This document shows positions 40,273 to 48,985 of a stretch of 64,000 bases of DNA, piece by piece. This stretch comes from an uncultured Gammaproteobacteria bacterium (GTDB lineage Bacteria > Pseudomonadota > Gammaproteobacteria > PS1 > Pseudothioglobaceae): the NCBI GenBank assembly GCA_902509905.1, contig CABWZI010000006.1, forward strand, positions 1-64,000. Direction: 5' to 3'. The notes beneath the pieces were generated by a model. That model was not told where the DNA came from. It did not search any database and worked only from the letters and a program-made list of their open reading frames with translations. How positions within the stretch are numbered: the first letter of the stretch is position 1; every line of letters starts with the position of its first letter. A program made the position numbers and the translations under genes.

Positions 40273-42573
40273 TTAAAACTTAGTTGATTTGATGACATCA
40301 ATAAGCTGATGCATATCATCCTCATCAGAATAGATATGTGGTGACACTCTAATTCCTTGACTTCGAAGGTCAACACTAATTTTATGATTACTAAGTCTTT
40401 TTAAAATTTTCTCTTGGTAGTTTTTAAAATTAAGAATCATTGTTCCGCCTCGCTTTGCTTCAATTCTTGGAGATACAAATTCATCATCGAAAGATTCTTC
40501 AACAACCTTAATGAGTTTTTGGTTGTGCTCTCTAACTTTAATGATGCCTAATTGATTAAAGTATTTGATACTATTCGTAGCGGTAATATAAGGGGCAACT
40601 GATGGAGTTCCACCCCAAAATCTTAATGCAGAATCTGTATAGCGAAAATCATGAATATCAAACTCAAAAGGATTTTGATGGCTAAACCAGCCCACATCTC
40701 GAGGATTACAAAAAGGCAAGCGATTAGAATTAACCCACAAAAAAGCTGCACCGGGACCACCACAGAGCCATTTGACGCATGAGCCAATCATAAAGTCTGG
40801 CTGAAGGATGTTTAAATCAATTGGAACAATTCCTGCAGATTGAGCAATATCAAGTATGGAGATTATATTTTTTGATTTTGAATGATTAATCACATCTGAA
40901 ATTGGTGAGATCTGGCCCGTATTGGAGTATGCGTGACTAACGAAGACTATATCAATATCATTGGTCAGGTATTTTTTCCAAACTTCAAGATCTGTGACAT
41001 CCTCATTGGAAGGTATAAATCGAACTTCAGAGCCCTCAGCGAGTGATTTTTTTAACGTGAAGCCCATTCCTGGGAAATCTATCTCACTCATTAGAACAGT
41101 TCTAGTGCTCTTTTGCGTGTCTGGAAGAGATAATATTATTTTACTAAGTCCAGAGGATAAATTGACTTGAGGGCAGAATTCCGTTGATTTAGCATTAAAG
41201 AGTGTGGAGAGTTCTGAGGTAAAGTCTTCTATTGACTGAAGCCAATCATTCCAGGGTTCACTCAGAGAGTTGGACCATGTCATAAAAAACTGATTATTAA
41301 AAAACTTTTCGGTTTCTTTGAGCGGTCTTCCAACTGAATGACTTAAAAGATAGTTGGCTTCTGTTAATATGAAATCATCTTTTAACGTATTTAACGAAGA
41401 CTCTTTGTCTTTAAGTTTCTTTTTGAGAATTTTAATATCATGGTGCCTCGAAGGTATATCTTTTCGGTCTGCTGCAGCTCTTCTATCTCTGAGTTTCTCA
41501 AGTGAATTAATTAAAATTTCTAGTGGCGGTCCACTTGCCGTAATATTATCTAGCTGAGACTCTTTTAAAGAACCTGACGGAGCAGCAATGTATTTTTTAA
41601 CAAGTTGATTGTGGTGTTGTTTTGCAGCATCACCATGTAGTTCACATAACTCTAAAAACAGCGTTAAATTTTTTTGATACCATGATTGATTTACATTTTT
41701 CGTGTTTAAAAACTCATCCATAAAACTTGATCGTCTCATGCAGTCTCTGAGAATGGCCTGATCTTCCGGCATCATATACATAAACTTATCAACAAGCATT
41801 TGAGAATAGGATGGTTCCTTTGCGAGGCAAAGTCCTAAAAGAATGTCGATGACATTAATTCCAGCAAAATCGCCAGCATTTGCTCCACGGTAGACTTGGA
41901 ATCCTACATGATAAGGCTTATAGTATGGCCTTACGCAATAAAAAAAATCATCAACATCAAGTCTATCAAAAAGAATTTGATTTGATTTTATAACCTCTTC
42001 GAGTGACTCTTTTGTCACCTCAAATAGCTCTTCACACATAGGATGTGATATTCCTAGAGAGTGGAGTTTTAGAAGAGCATCACCAGCTCTTTTGTATGCG
42101 AGTATGGCTTTAGTGTTGTAATCAAGAAAGATTTTTTCAGCAGAAAGGGTTGTAAAACTTTTATAGACACCATTAATCGCTTTATTATGTGTGGATAGGT
42201 GTGCTGTTGCAAATCGAGGAGTCACACCAATTGAGGCGCCAATATTCATCGCTAGTCCAGATGCTTCTTTAAGAGGCGAAGATGAATCTATAGAGGGATC
42301 GGTAATTTCATGTCTTCGACAAGAGGCCATATAGAGACCAACATTCCCCAATAAATCAAACGCGCTATCAAATCCCTCGTCCGTATTTCCTTCATAGAGA
42401 AGATTTTTTATATATTCCCTGCCCTCATTTTCGATTGATTTCTTTATCCCATCCCCTACCAAATGAACATTGATGCGTTCAGGCTGTTTTTTATAGAGAA
42501 ATTCAAGTTCTGTATTCATTTCAACAAAACTATTTCTTATCCAGTGATCAAAAGCAATTGAATTTGGCGTCAT
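40273..42573 (-). CDS. PrnB/IDO-like haem domain fused to a kynureninase-like PLP enzyme
   Basis: 766 aa. The N-terminal part (about 1-335) follows the PrnB family (DUF1864, indoleamine 2,3-dioxygenase superfold): FDHWIRNSFVEMNTELE, GFDSAFDLLGNVGLYMASCRRHE, LKEASGLAMNIGASIGVTPRFAT, FFYCVRPYYKPYHVG, YRGANAGDFAGIN and a His cluster H313, H320, H321 that may hold the haem ligand. A charged linker follows (about 336-400). The C-terminal part (about 405-766) is a class V aminotransferase/kynureninase fold with D575 (LDIAQSAG) and PLP lysine K601 (GSCVKWLCGGPG). Such domains normally come as separate proteins. A tryptophan-type substrate is likely by family. Divergent from an Lrp/AsnC gene. Confidence 0.8.
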   Translation of the reverse strand: MTPNSIAFDHWIRNSFVEMNTELEFLYKKQPERINVHLVGDGIKKSIENEGREYIKNLLYEGNTDEGFDSAFDLLGNVGLYMASCRRHEITDPSIDSSSPLKEASGLAMNIGASIGVTPRFATAHLSTHNKAINGVYKSFTTLSAEKIFLDYNTKAILAYKRAGDALLKLHSLGISHPMCEELFEVTKESLEEVIKSNQILFDRLDVDDFFYCVRPYYKPYHVGFQVYRGANAGDFAGINVIDILLGLCLAKEPSYSQMLVDKFMYMMPEDQAILRDCMRRSSFMDEFLNTKNVNQSWYQKNLTLFLELCELHGDAAKQHHNQLVKKYIAAPSGSLKESQLDNITASGPPLEILINSLEKLRDRRAAADRKDIPSRHHDIKILKKKLKDKESSLNTLKDDFILTEANYLLSHSVGRPLKETEKFFNNQFFMTWSNSLSEPWNDWLQSIEDFTSELSTLFNAKSTEFCPQVNLSSGLSKIILSLPDTQKSTRTVLMSEIDFPGMGFTLKKSLAEGSEVRFIPSNEDVTDLEVWKKYLTNDIDIVFVSHAYSNTGQISPISDVINHSKSKNIISILDIAQSAGIVPIDLNILQPDFMIGSCVKWLCGGPGAAFLWVNSNRLPFCNPRDVGWFSHQNPFEFDIHDFRYTDSALRFWGGTPSVAPYITATNSIKYFNQLGIIKVREHNQKLIKVVEESFDDEFVSPRIEAKRGGTMILNFKNYQEKILKRLSNHKISVDLRSQGIRVSPHIYSDEDDMHQLIDVIKSTKF

Positions 42574-42721
42574 GAGAAAAGATTATTTAAAAAAACAAAT
42601 CTTATCATTCTTCCTTAAATTTATTTAACTAAAAACACCTTATAATTAAAATTATATTGAATACAATCACTAAAATAGTAATAATTAATATAGAATATAA
42701 CTAATTATATAAATAATAATA

Positions 42722-43216
42722 ATGAATATTACTATGGACTCTAAGGATCTAAGTATTTTGACATTACTTCAACAAAATGGAAGAATGCCAATTTCAGAAT
42801 TAGCTACCAAACTCAATATGTCTGATACGCCCTGTTTAAGGCGTGTCAAAAAAATGGAAGAATCTGGTGTGATTAGTGGATATTTTGCAAACATCTCTGC
42901 CGATAGCATTGGTTTTAATGCTATTGTCTATGTTTTTGTTAGGCTCACCGAGAATTCTAATGCTAATGCTGACATGTTTGAGAGCGCTGTTAAGAAATTA
43001 ATTGAGATTCAGGAGTGCTCAGTCATTTCTGGATCACATGATTACCTTTTAAAAATTATCTCTAGAGATCTGCTAAGTTATGAAAGTTTTATTAAACAAT
43101 CAATTGGAAATTTAAGATGTGTCTCAAGCATTGAATCTACTGTTGTACTTAAGCAGACTTTTGCCAGATGTGAACTACCGATAGATGATACTGAAAAAAA
43201 ATCTAGTTTTTTCTAG
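42722..43216 (+). CDS. Lrp/AsnC-family transcriptional regulator
   Basis: 164 aa. N-terminal winged HTH (DSKDLSILTLLQQNGRMPISELATKLNMSDTPCLRRVKKMEESGVI, with the recognition helix around TPCLRRVKKM) and a C-terminal RAM/ligand-binding domain (about 70-150). Members of this family commonly sense amino acids; KynR, which controls kynurenine genes, is one. Divergent from the fusion gene with a 148-bp very A+T-rich interval, so it most likely controls that gene. It overlaps the opposite MBL gene by 4 bp. Confidence 0.92.
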   Translation: MNITMDSKDLSILTLLQQNGRMPISELATKLNMSDTPCLRRVKKMEESGVISGYFANISADSIGFNAIVYVFVRLTENSNANADMFESAVKKLIEIQECSVISGSHDYLLKIISRDLLSYESFIKQSIGNLRCVSSIESTVVLKQTFARCELPIDDTEKKSSFF

Positions 43217-43929
43217 ACTGAGGCGTTTGCTGATATCAGTCCACAGCTCTGATTCGCAGGAACTGCAACTTTAATTTTCTTTGGCAAGCCTAAATCTAGA
43301 CTATTAACATTCTCTATAAAAGTCTCTTGATCAAAAGATTCCCTTATCATTGAATTAAATTTTTTCTCCTCTCCAATTGTACTAACTGAAAGCCCATTGT
43401 AATCATGAGCAGGATAGACCTCAGTAGTATCGGGAAGTTTAAATAGTTTTTGAATAGATTCATAGAGAGATTCAGCAGAACCACCCTGAAAATCACACCT
43501 TCCAGTACTCCTAATAAAGAGCGCATCCCCTGTTAATAGTTTATTTTCAACGAGGTATGACATGCATCCTACGGTGTGTCCAGGCGTTTCAATTGTTGTG
43601 ATTTGATATTGTCCAATATTTAAGATATGTCCTTCACTAACCATAATATCTGAACAGGCCTCAGCATCAACATTCTCCATTCCAATGACAATTCTTGCTT
43701 TTGGATAATATTTTTTAAGAGGGCAGGCACTCGTAATATGATCTGCATGTATGTGAGTTTCAATAATGAATTTCAGGTCTAAATCAAGCTCTTTAAGCAG
43801 AGCTGTATCTCTATCAATCATGATATCTACTGCATCAACTATAGCCGCTTCTTTAGTTTCACTGTCAGCAATCAAATAAGTATAAGTGCAACTCTCTCTT
43901 TCAAAAAGTTGTTTAAAGATTAGGCTCAT
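43213..43929 (-). CDS. Persulfide dioxygenase-like metallo-beta-lactamase (ETHE1 type)
   Basis: 238 aa. MBL fold with H59-x-H61-x-D63-H64 (ETHIHADH), H118 (TPGHTVG) and D135 (LLTGDALFIRSTGRCDFQGGS), and the C-terminal PAHDYNG..VSTIGEEK block. The last two signatures separate ETHE1-type persulfide dioxygenases from glyoxalase II. Oxidises glutathione persulfide to sulfite with one iron. Glutathione synthesis (gshB) is in the same window. The C-terminus (VAVPANQSCGLISANA) is a normal family end. Confidence 0.88.
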   Translation of the reverse strand: MSLIFKQLFERESCTYTYLIADSETKEAAIVDAVDIMIDRDTALLKELDLDLKFIIETHIHADHITSACPLKKYYPKARIVIGMENVDAEACSDIMVSEGHILNIGQYQITTIETPGHTVGCMSYLVENKLLTGDALFIRSTGRCDFQGGSAESLYESIQKLFKLPDTTEVYPAHDYNGLSVSTIGEEKKFNSMIRESFDQETFIENVNSLDLGLPKKIKVAVPANQSCGLISANASV

Positions 43930-43973
43930 ATCTCAAGACTTCGTTCATTCATACTAAAATTATAACTCAATTT

Positions 43974-44753
43974 TTAGCAGTTATATTTAGTCTTCATTTT
44001 TTCAGTTTGTATATAGTAGTCATAGAGCTTGAGGTCTGAGGCTGCAAGTTTGTCTAGGACTATAGTGGCATTTGGATGATTTTGAAGAGCACTGCCAGGA
44101 CAAAATGCAGAGAGTGGACCTTCTATGACATCTGCAACCGCCTTGCTTTTATGTTTACCCAGCCCAATCAGCAGAATATTTTTAGCTTCCATGATGGTTC
44201 CAATTCCCATTGTTAGTGCCAGTGATGGCTGGTTTTCATGAGGCTTAAAAAAACGAGCATTTTTCGAGAGTGTATTTTTAGTCAATGTTTTAACTCTTGT
44301 TCTAGACTGTAAGCTCGAAGTAGGCTCATTGAAACCGATGTGCCCATTCGATCCAACCCCTAAGAGCTGAAGACCAATGCCTCCATGTTTAGCTATATTA
44401 GCTTCATAGTTTGAGCTAGCTGAGTCAAAGTTTTCATCAAAACACTCAGGAATAAAGACATTATTTGGATCAATATCAATATGATCAAATAGCTTTTGGT
44501 TCATATAATTTCGATAGCTCTGAATATGATTTGGAGCTAAGCCAATGTATTCATCTAAGTTAAAAGTAATAGTATTTTTAAAACTAAGCTTTCCATTTTT
44601 AAAATGATTTATCAATGCTTCATAAGTCAAAAGAACTGAGCCACCTGTTGCTAATCCAACAACAGGATTTTTGTTATTATTTATATAATCTGTAATAAAT
44701 TGACCTGCAAAATTACTGGCTTCAACTTCTGTTGGAAGGATGACTACTCTCAT
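43974..44753 (-). CDS. nagB: Glucosamine-6-phosphate deaminase
   Basis: Converts glucosamine-6-phosphate to fructose-6-phosphate and ammonia. 259 aa with VVGLATGGS (31-39), the catalytic D67-E68 in FNLDEYIGL, GVGSNGHIGFNEP and the ALTMGIGTIMEAKNILLIGLGKHKS block. Isomerase-fold type I NagB, as in E. coli. Start ATG overlaps the nagA stop (ATGA). Last gene of the regulator-nagA-nagB operon. Confidence 0.95.
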   Translation of the reverse strand: MRVVILPTEVEASNFAGQFITDYINNNKNPVVGLATGGSVLLTYEALINHFKNGKLSFKNTITFNLDEYIGLAPNHIQSYRNYMNQKLFDHIDIDPNNVFIPECFDENFDSASSNYEANIAKHGGIGLQLLGVGSNGHIGFNEPTSSLQSRTRVKTLTKNTLSKNARFFKPHENQPSLALTMGIGTIMEAKNILLIGLGKHKSKAVADVIEGPLSAFCPGSALQNHPNATIVLDKLAASDLKLYDYYIQTEKMKTKYNC

Positions 44754-45898
44754 GGTTGTATGCGCTCTATTGGGTTGCCCGCTAACCAGACATTTTGGAT
44801 TTTGAAATCAGAGCTAAAATGGACTAGGTCCGCTCTGTATCCTTTTTTGAGTTGCCCGAGGCGGTCAGATACGCCTAAATACTCAGCTGGGTAAAGCGTT
44901 GCCATTGAGATTGCACTCTCGAGCGGAATGTTGCATTTCTCATAAGCATTTTTTATCGCATCAATTTGCGTTATAGAAGATCCCGCGAGCTTACCTTCAG
45001 AGTTAATAATTCGTCCTTTGGACTCACTCACTATTTCATCATAAAGCTCAAAAGAGGGTTCACCATGGTTAATGGTAGCCATCGAATCAGAGACAAAAAA
45101 TAGTTTACCTTCAGGCTTTTGTTTAAAGGATAAATTAATTAAGGATGGGTGTACATGATGTAAGTCAACAATAATACTAGCCCATGTTTCATCAAAATCT
45201 AATGCAGAGCCAACAACTCCAGGCTCTCTTGCAGAAATTTGACCCATTGCATTAAATAAATGTGTAAAGCCATCTAGCCCATACTTAATAGACTCTTCAA
45301 GTTGATCATAGTTTGCATCTGTATGGCCAGCTAAAATTTTAAAACCTAATGATTTAAGACTCTTAAGTTGTTTAATAGAAATGCATTCAGGCGCTAGTGT
45401 CAACATCACAGGAAACTCATTCAGCGTTTCAAATAGACTCATATAGGTGGCATTAATAGTATTGATGTATTGCTTTTGGTGAACCCCGCGATATTTAACA
45501 TTAAAAAATGGACCCTCTATATGAACGCCCAATAGAGATTTATTGTTATGAATCTCTTTTGAAATGGTGTCTGTGCATTCTTGAAGCACATTGAGTGAGT
45601 CACTAATCACGGTAGGCATAATACTAGTTGTGCCAAAATGTTGATGCGCACTTATTATTGTATTTAGGCTTTCTTTATCTGGCGAGTTATTAAATAGCTT
45701 CCCTCCTCCACCATTGACCTGAAGGTCGATAAAGCCAGGGGAGAGAATGCCACCATTTAAATTTTGAGTCTCAAAATCCTGTGGAATCTGAGATTCATCA
45801 ACTATCTCAACAATTTTTTCATTTTCAAATAACAGTGCTTTATTATCAGCCAATTCTTTGCCAGAAAAAAGTTGAGCCCCTGTCAGTGCTTTTTTCAT
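44750..45898 (-). CDS. nagA: N-acetylglucosamine-6-phosphate deacetylase
   Basis: Amidohydrolase-fold enzyme, 382 aa, that removes acetate from GlcNAc-6-phosphate ahead of NagB. LSPGFIDLQVNGGGG, the metal ligand region GVHIEGPFFNVKYRGVHQ, ILAGHTDAN and GFTHLFNAMGQ, and the catalytic Asp in FVSDSMATI are all visible. It overlaps the regulator gene upstream and nagB downstream by ATGA each, so the three are translated together. Confidence 0.95.
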   Translation of the reverse strand: MKKALTGAQLFSGKELADNKALLFENEKIVEIVDESQIPQDFETQNLNGGILSPGFIDLQVNGGGGKLFNNSPDKESLNTIISAHQHFGTTSIMPTVISDSLNVLQECTDTISKEIHNNKSLLGVHIEGPFFNVKYRGVHQKQYINTINATYMSLFETLNEFPVMLTLAPECISIKQLKSLKSLGFKILAGHTDANYDQLEESIKYGLDGFTHLFNAMGQISAREPGVVGSALDFDETWASIIVDLHHVHPSLINLSFKQKPEGKLFFVSDSMATINHGEPSFELYDEIVSESKGRIINSEGKLAGSSITQIDAIKNAYEKCNIPLESAISMATLYPAEYLGVSDRLGQLKKGYRADLVHFSSDFKIQNVWLAGNPIERIQP

Positions 45899-46647
45899 CC
45901 AAGTTCTACCACATAATCATAACGATCGCCTCGATAGTAAGACTGAGTATATTCAACTACTCGTCCATTAGCATCCTTGCCGCGTCTCTCAACAAACAAA
46001 ACAGCACTCCCTGGAGCCACTTCAAGTTTATCTGCAAGATTATCATCAGCTATGATGGCATGAATATTTTGCTTTGCTGTTACTGGGTTCATATTTTTAG
46101 CTTCTAGTAATTCATAAAGAGAATTATCCAATGCTGATGTGATTGAAATAATAGAGGCAGGAATAACCGCTATTTCATAGAGCAGTGGTTCATTAACTAG
46201 GTAGCGAACTCGATTGAGTCTGTGAACCAAATCACCTTCATTTAAATTCAAAATTAAGGCTTCTTTTGGTGAGGCTTTTCCCTCTTCCCTAAGAACCACT
46301 CTTGAGTATGACTCAAGCCCTCTTTTTTTCATATCCGCCGTAAAACTGTTTAAAGATGAAAGGTTTTTATGAAGCACAAGATCAACATTTTCAGAGACAA
46401 CAGTTCCTGCTCCTTGTCTTTTGACAAGCAGGCCAATTTCAACAAGCTGATCAATAGCTTTACGAACAGTAATTCTAGACATTTTTAAACTAGTGGCCAG
46501 GTCTCTCTCTGGAATAAGTGCATCTCCAGGACTCAGGAGACCCTCCTGAATGGCATTATTGAGTGATCGAGATAATTGTTTATATAAGGATTCAGAGCTA
46601 TCACTCGATGGCTTTAAAAAATTAATCAAATTGTCATTAGTAGCCAT
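45895..46647 (-). CDS. GntR/HutC-family regulator of amino-sugar genes (NagR/DasR type)
   Basis: 250 aa. Winged HTH at the N-terminus (about 20-90: ALIPERDLATSLKMSRITVRKAIDQLVEIGLLVKRQGAGT, recognition helix SRITVRKAID) and a C-terminal UTRA effector domain (about 100-245) ending SYYRGDRYDYVVELG. NagR/DasR/YvoA proteins of this group bind GlcNAc-6-P or GlcN-6-P and repress nag genes. The flanking genes are exactly that pathway. AGAGATT precedes the start. Operator candidates lie on both sides of the divergent intergenic region. Confidence 0.9.
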   Translation of the reverse strand: MATNDNLINFLKPSSDSSESLYKQLSRSLNNAIQEGLLSPGDALIPERDLATSLKMSRITVRKAIDQLVEIGLLVKRQGAGTVVSENVDLVLHKNLSSLNSFTADMKKRGLESYSRVVLREEGKASPKEALILNLNEGDLVHRLNRVRYLVNEPLLYEIAVIPASIISITSALDNSLYELLEAKNMNPVTAKQNIHAIIADDNLADKLEVAPGSAVLFVERRGKDANGRVVEYTQSYYRGDRYDYVVELG

Positions 46648-46695
46648 AATCTCTTTAGTTTACTAAATTTAAAATAATATGATAAATTATTAAAA

Positions 46696-46717
46696 ATTGG
46701 TATTTAATTGGTATTAT
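46696..46717 (+). promoter_or_regulatory. Operator candidate 1, regulator side
   Basis: ATTGGTATTTA immediately followed by ATTGGTATTAT: two ATTGGTAT half-sites 11 bp apart. ATTGGTAT matches the left half of known NagR/DasR-type sites (for example ATTGGTATAGA in Bacillus). Located about 50 bp upstream of the regulator start. Confidence 0.5.
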
Positions 46718-46881
46718 TATAAACTGACTATTTACAAGTAGTCAATCTTTATAACAAAATATAATTGAGAAAATATTAGATCAATATATTTAAAACAAGA
46801 TTAGAAATTCAATATATAAGGCTTATCTAGTTGGCTTTATTGTGATAGAAACTAAAAAACAATTTTTTTTGAGCATTTAAT

Positions 46882-46911
46882 TTGTTTTTTATTAAATTCC
46901 TGTTATATAAT
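46882..46911 (+). promoter_or_regulatory. Promoter of the GH20-ABC operon
   Basis: TTGTTT (46882-46887), an 18-bp spacer and a perfect TATAAT (46906-46911). The leader is about 75 bases. The -10 box overlaps operator candidate 2, which fits repression by the divergent GntR protein. Confidence 0.6.
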
Positions 46912-46928
46912 ACCATTATATTACCAAT
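46907..46928 (-). promoter_or_regulatory. Operator candidate 2, transport-operon side
   Basis: On the minus strand ATTGGTAATAT then AATGGTATTAT, the same two half-sites with an 11-bp period as candidate 1, in inverted orientation. It overlaps the -10 box of the GH20 promoter. Confidence 0.5.
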
Positions 46929-46993
46929 TTGAAATGAGCTATGTACTCATAATTAGTGAGAAATAGCCTTTTTTAAGATAGCGAGAACTGAAG

Positions 46994-48985
46994 ATGAGTA
47001 CAACAGATTTTGTAATTAAAACATCAATCAATTCCGAGAATTATTTTTGCTCTAAGCTGATTAATAATTCGAATGAATCAATTGAAGGCTTTATGTTTTG
47101 CTTTAGCGTGCTCGCACCTGTGAAGATCATAGATAACTGCGTTTTACATTTTAGCTCTGGCGGATATGCTGAGTTAAAACCGAATGCTGGGTTTGTTTTA
47201 AAACCTGGCGATGAATGGAGCTTTAAGTTTGCTTATGAAGAATCAAGACACAAGCCGATGAATTATAGATGGTCTCCTCAAGGATGTTTTTTAAAAACAG
47301 AAAATGAAGAAATATTAAACTTAAATGTTATAGATTTAGACTTAGAAAGAATCTCCTCCGTGGCACCAATCCCCCATATTTCGGGAGATAAATTAAATTA
47401 TGAATCACTACGATTGGTGCCACACCCTTATTCATGGACTGCGAGTGCAGGAGTGTGCAACCTATGTCCACCTGTCAATGTTTTCTTTGACGATAACTCA
47501 ATAATTCATAGTGCCTATGAATCTGCATGTCAGCTAGGAAAACGCTTAAATCTTAATTTGTTTCCTGAAAAAATAAATAATGAAATCAGCAATGCTTCAA
47601 CCTCAGTTAAGATTAAACACCTTGTGTCAATGGATGAGTCTTCCTATGAAATTATAATCACCAGTGATGTCATTGAGATTATTGCGGGAGATGAAACTGG
47701 GATTTATTATGGCCTGATCTCTCTAATGCAACTAGCTCAAACCTATCATCAATTAGTGCCCTGCGGAGCAATAATTGATAAGCCTCGCTTTAGTTGGAGA
47801 GGACAACACTTAGATACAGTAAGACACTACTTTTCTGCTGACAGTATTTTAAAACTTCTAGATTTAATGAGCTTATTTAAACTCAATAAGTTTCATTGGC
47901 ATGGAGCAGATGATGAGGCATTTCGATTTAAATTAGATGATGATTATGAAATCGCGACTTCAACCTCAACAAGAGGTGATGGTCAATTAGTACCTCCTGT
48001 GTTCGGATCTGGACCATTTCCATCTGGAGGCTGTTATGACTTAGTTCAGATTAAAAGAATTATTGATAGGGCTTCAGAAAACTACATTGAAGTAATGCCT
48101 GAGTTTGACCTGCCAGGACATAATATGTCACTCGTCAAACTTTATCCAAGTATGCGAGATCCAGAGGATAAAAGTTATGAAGTTTCAGTTCAGGGATATA
48201 CTGAAAACACAGTAAACCCAGCTATGCCAGATACTTTTTCAATATTGGAAAAGGTAATTGATGATCTATGTAAAGTATTTCCAGGTGAATATATTCACTT
48301 AGGAGCTGACGAGATTGCGCCTGATGCATGGAGTAAATCTCCTGCCATTGATTCTCTTAAGTCTAAGCATAATCTCAATACTAGCAAAGATGTAGCCTCA
48401 TGGTTTATTAATAAACTTTCAAAGAGAGTAGAACTAAACAATAAAAAAACTGCCGCTTGGCAAGAGGCTGAGGATGGAAAACATCAGGATGTGAAGATAG
48501 ATAAGTTATTATTTTCTTGGCAGAATTTAGAGTCTGGTATTAGCCTTGCACGGCAAGGATTTAAAGTTGTACTGTGTCCAGCTGAGTTTATTTATTTTGA
48601 TATGGCTCAAAGTAGAAACTATGCGGATCGAGGAGCAAACTGGGCAGCAGTTATTCCATTTGAAAAAACTTTAGATTGGTCAATTATTCCAAAGGATGAG
48701 CCTGAGCTTGAATCAAATGTTGAGGGTATTCAGGGTCATCTATGGTGTGAAACTATTCTTCAAGACTATGAAATGGAGTCTATGCTGTGTCCAAGAATTT
48801 TAGGTCTATCAGAAAGTGCTTGGTCGAGCCAAAGTAATAGAAGGAGTGGTGGCGAATTAAATGATTTAGTATTGAGTAGTTACAGAAACCTATTTAAAAA
48901 AATCGAATGGGACTTTTATAAGCCAGAGAATTTTGATATGATGTCCAATCCAGCGACGAATAAGGAGGCATTGGTCAATGAGTAA
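46994..48985 (+). CDS. Beta-N-acetylhexosaminidase (GH20), intracellular
   Basis: 663 aa. An N-terminal beta-sandwich (about 1-130) and a second alpha/beta domain (about 150-260) precede the GH20 TIM barrel, with FSWRGQHLDTVRHYF, FHWHGADDEAFRF and the catalytic pair D439-E440 in HLGADEIAPDAW. Substrate-assisted hydrolysis releases terminal GlcNAc. There is no signal peptide or membrane segment, so it probably acts in the cytoplasm on imported chitobiose-like oligosaccharides. First gene of the transport operon; its end overlaps the permease start by 8 bp. Confidence 0.93.
   Translation: MSTTDFVIKTSINSENYFCSKLINNSNESIEGFMFCFSVLAPVKIIDNCVLHFSSGGYAELKPNAGFVLKPGDEWSFKFAYEESRHKPMNYRWSPQGCFLKTENEEILNLNVIDLDLERISSVAPIPHISGDKLNYESLRLVPHPYSWTASAGVCNLCPPVNVFFDDNSIIHSAYESACQLGKRLNLNLFPEKINNEISNASTSVKIKHLVSMDESSYEIIITSDVIEIIAGDETGIYYGLISLMQLAQTYHQLVPCGAIIDKPRFSWRGQHLDTVRHYFSADSILKLLDLMSLFKLNKFHWHGADDEAFRFKLDDDYEIATSTSTRGDGQLVPPVFGSGPFPSGGCYDLVQIKRIIDRASENYIEVMPEFDLPGHNMSLVKLYPSMRDPEDKSYEVSVQGYTENTVNPAMPDTFSILEKVIDDLCKVFPGEYIHLGADEIAPDAWSKSPAIDSLKSKHNLNTSKDVASWFINKLSKRVELNNKKTAAWQEAEDGKHQDVKIDKLLFSWQNLESGISLARQGFKVVLCPAEFIYFDMAQSRNYADRGANWAAVIPFEKTLDWSIIPKDEPELESNVEGIQGHLWCETILQDYEMESMLCPRILGLSESAWSSQSNRRSGGELNDLVLSSYRNLFKKIEWDFYKPENFDMMSNPATNKEALVNE

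Larger units (their letters stand above)
46648..46993. other. Divergent regulatory region of the amino-sugar locus
   Basis: 346 bp, extremely A+T-rich, no coding frame. It holds two operator candidates with matching sequence in opposite orientation and a promoter for the GH20 operon. The central part (about 46720-46870) shows nothing else that I can interpret. Confidence 0.7.
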
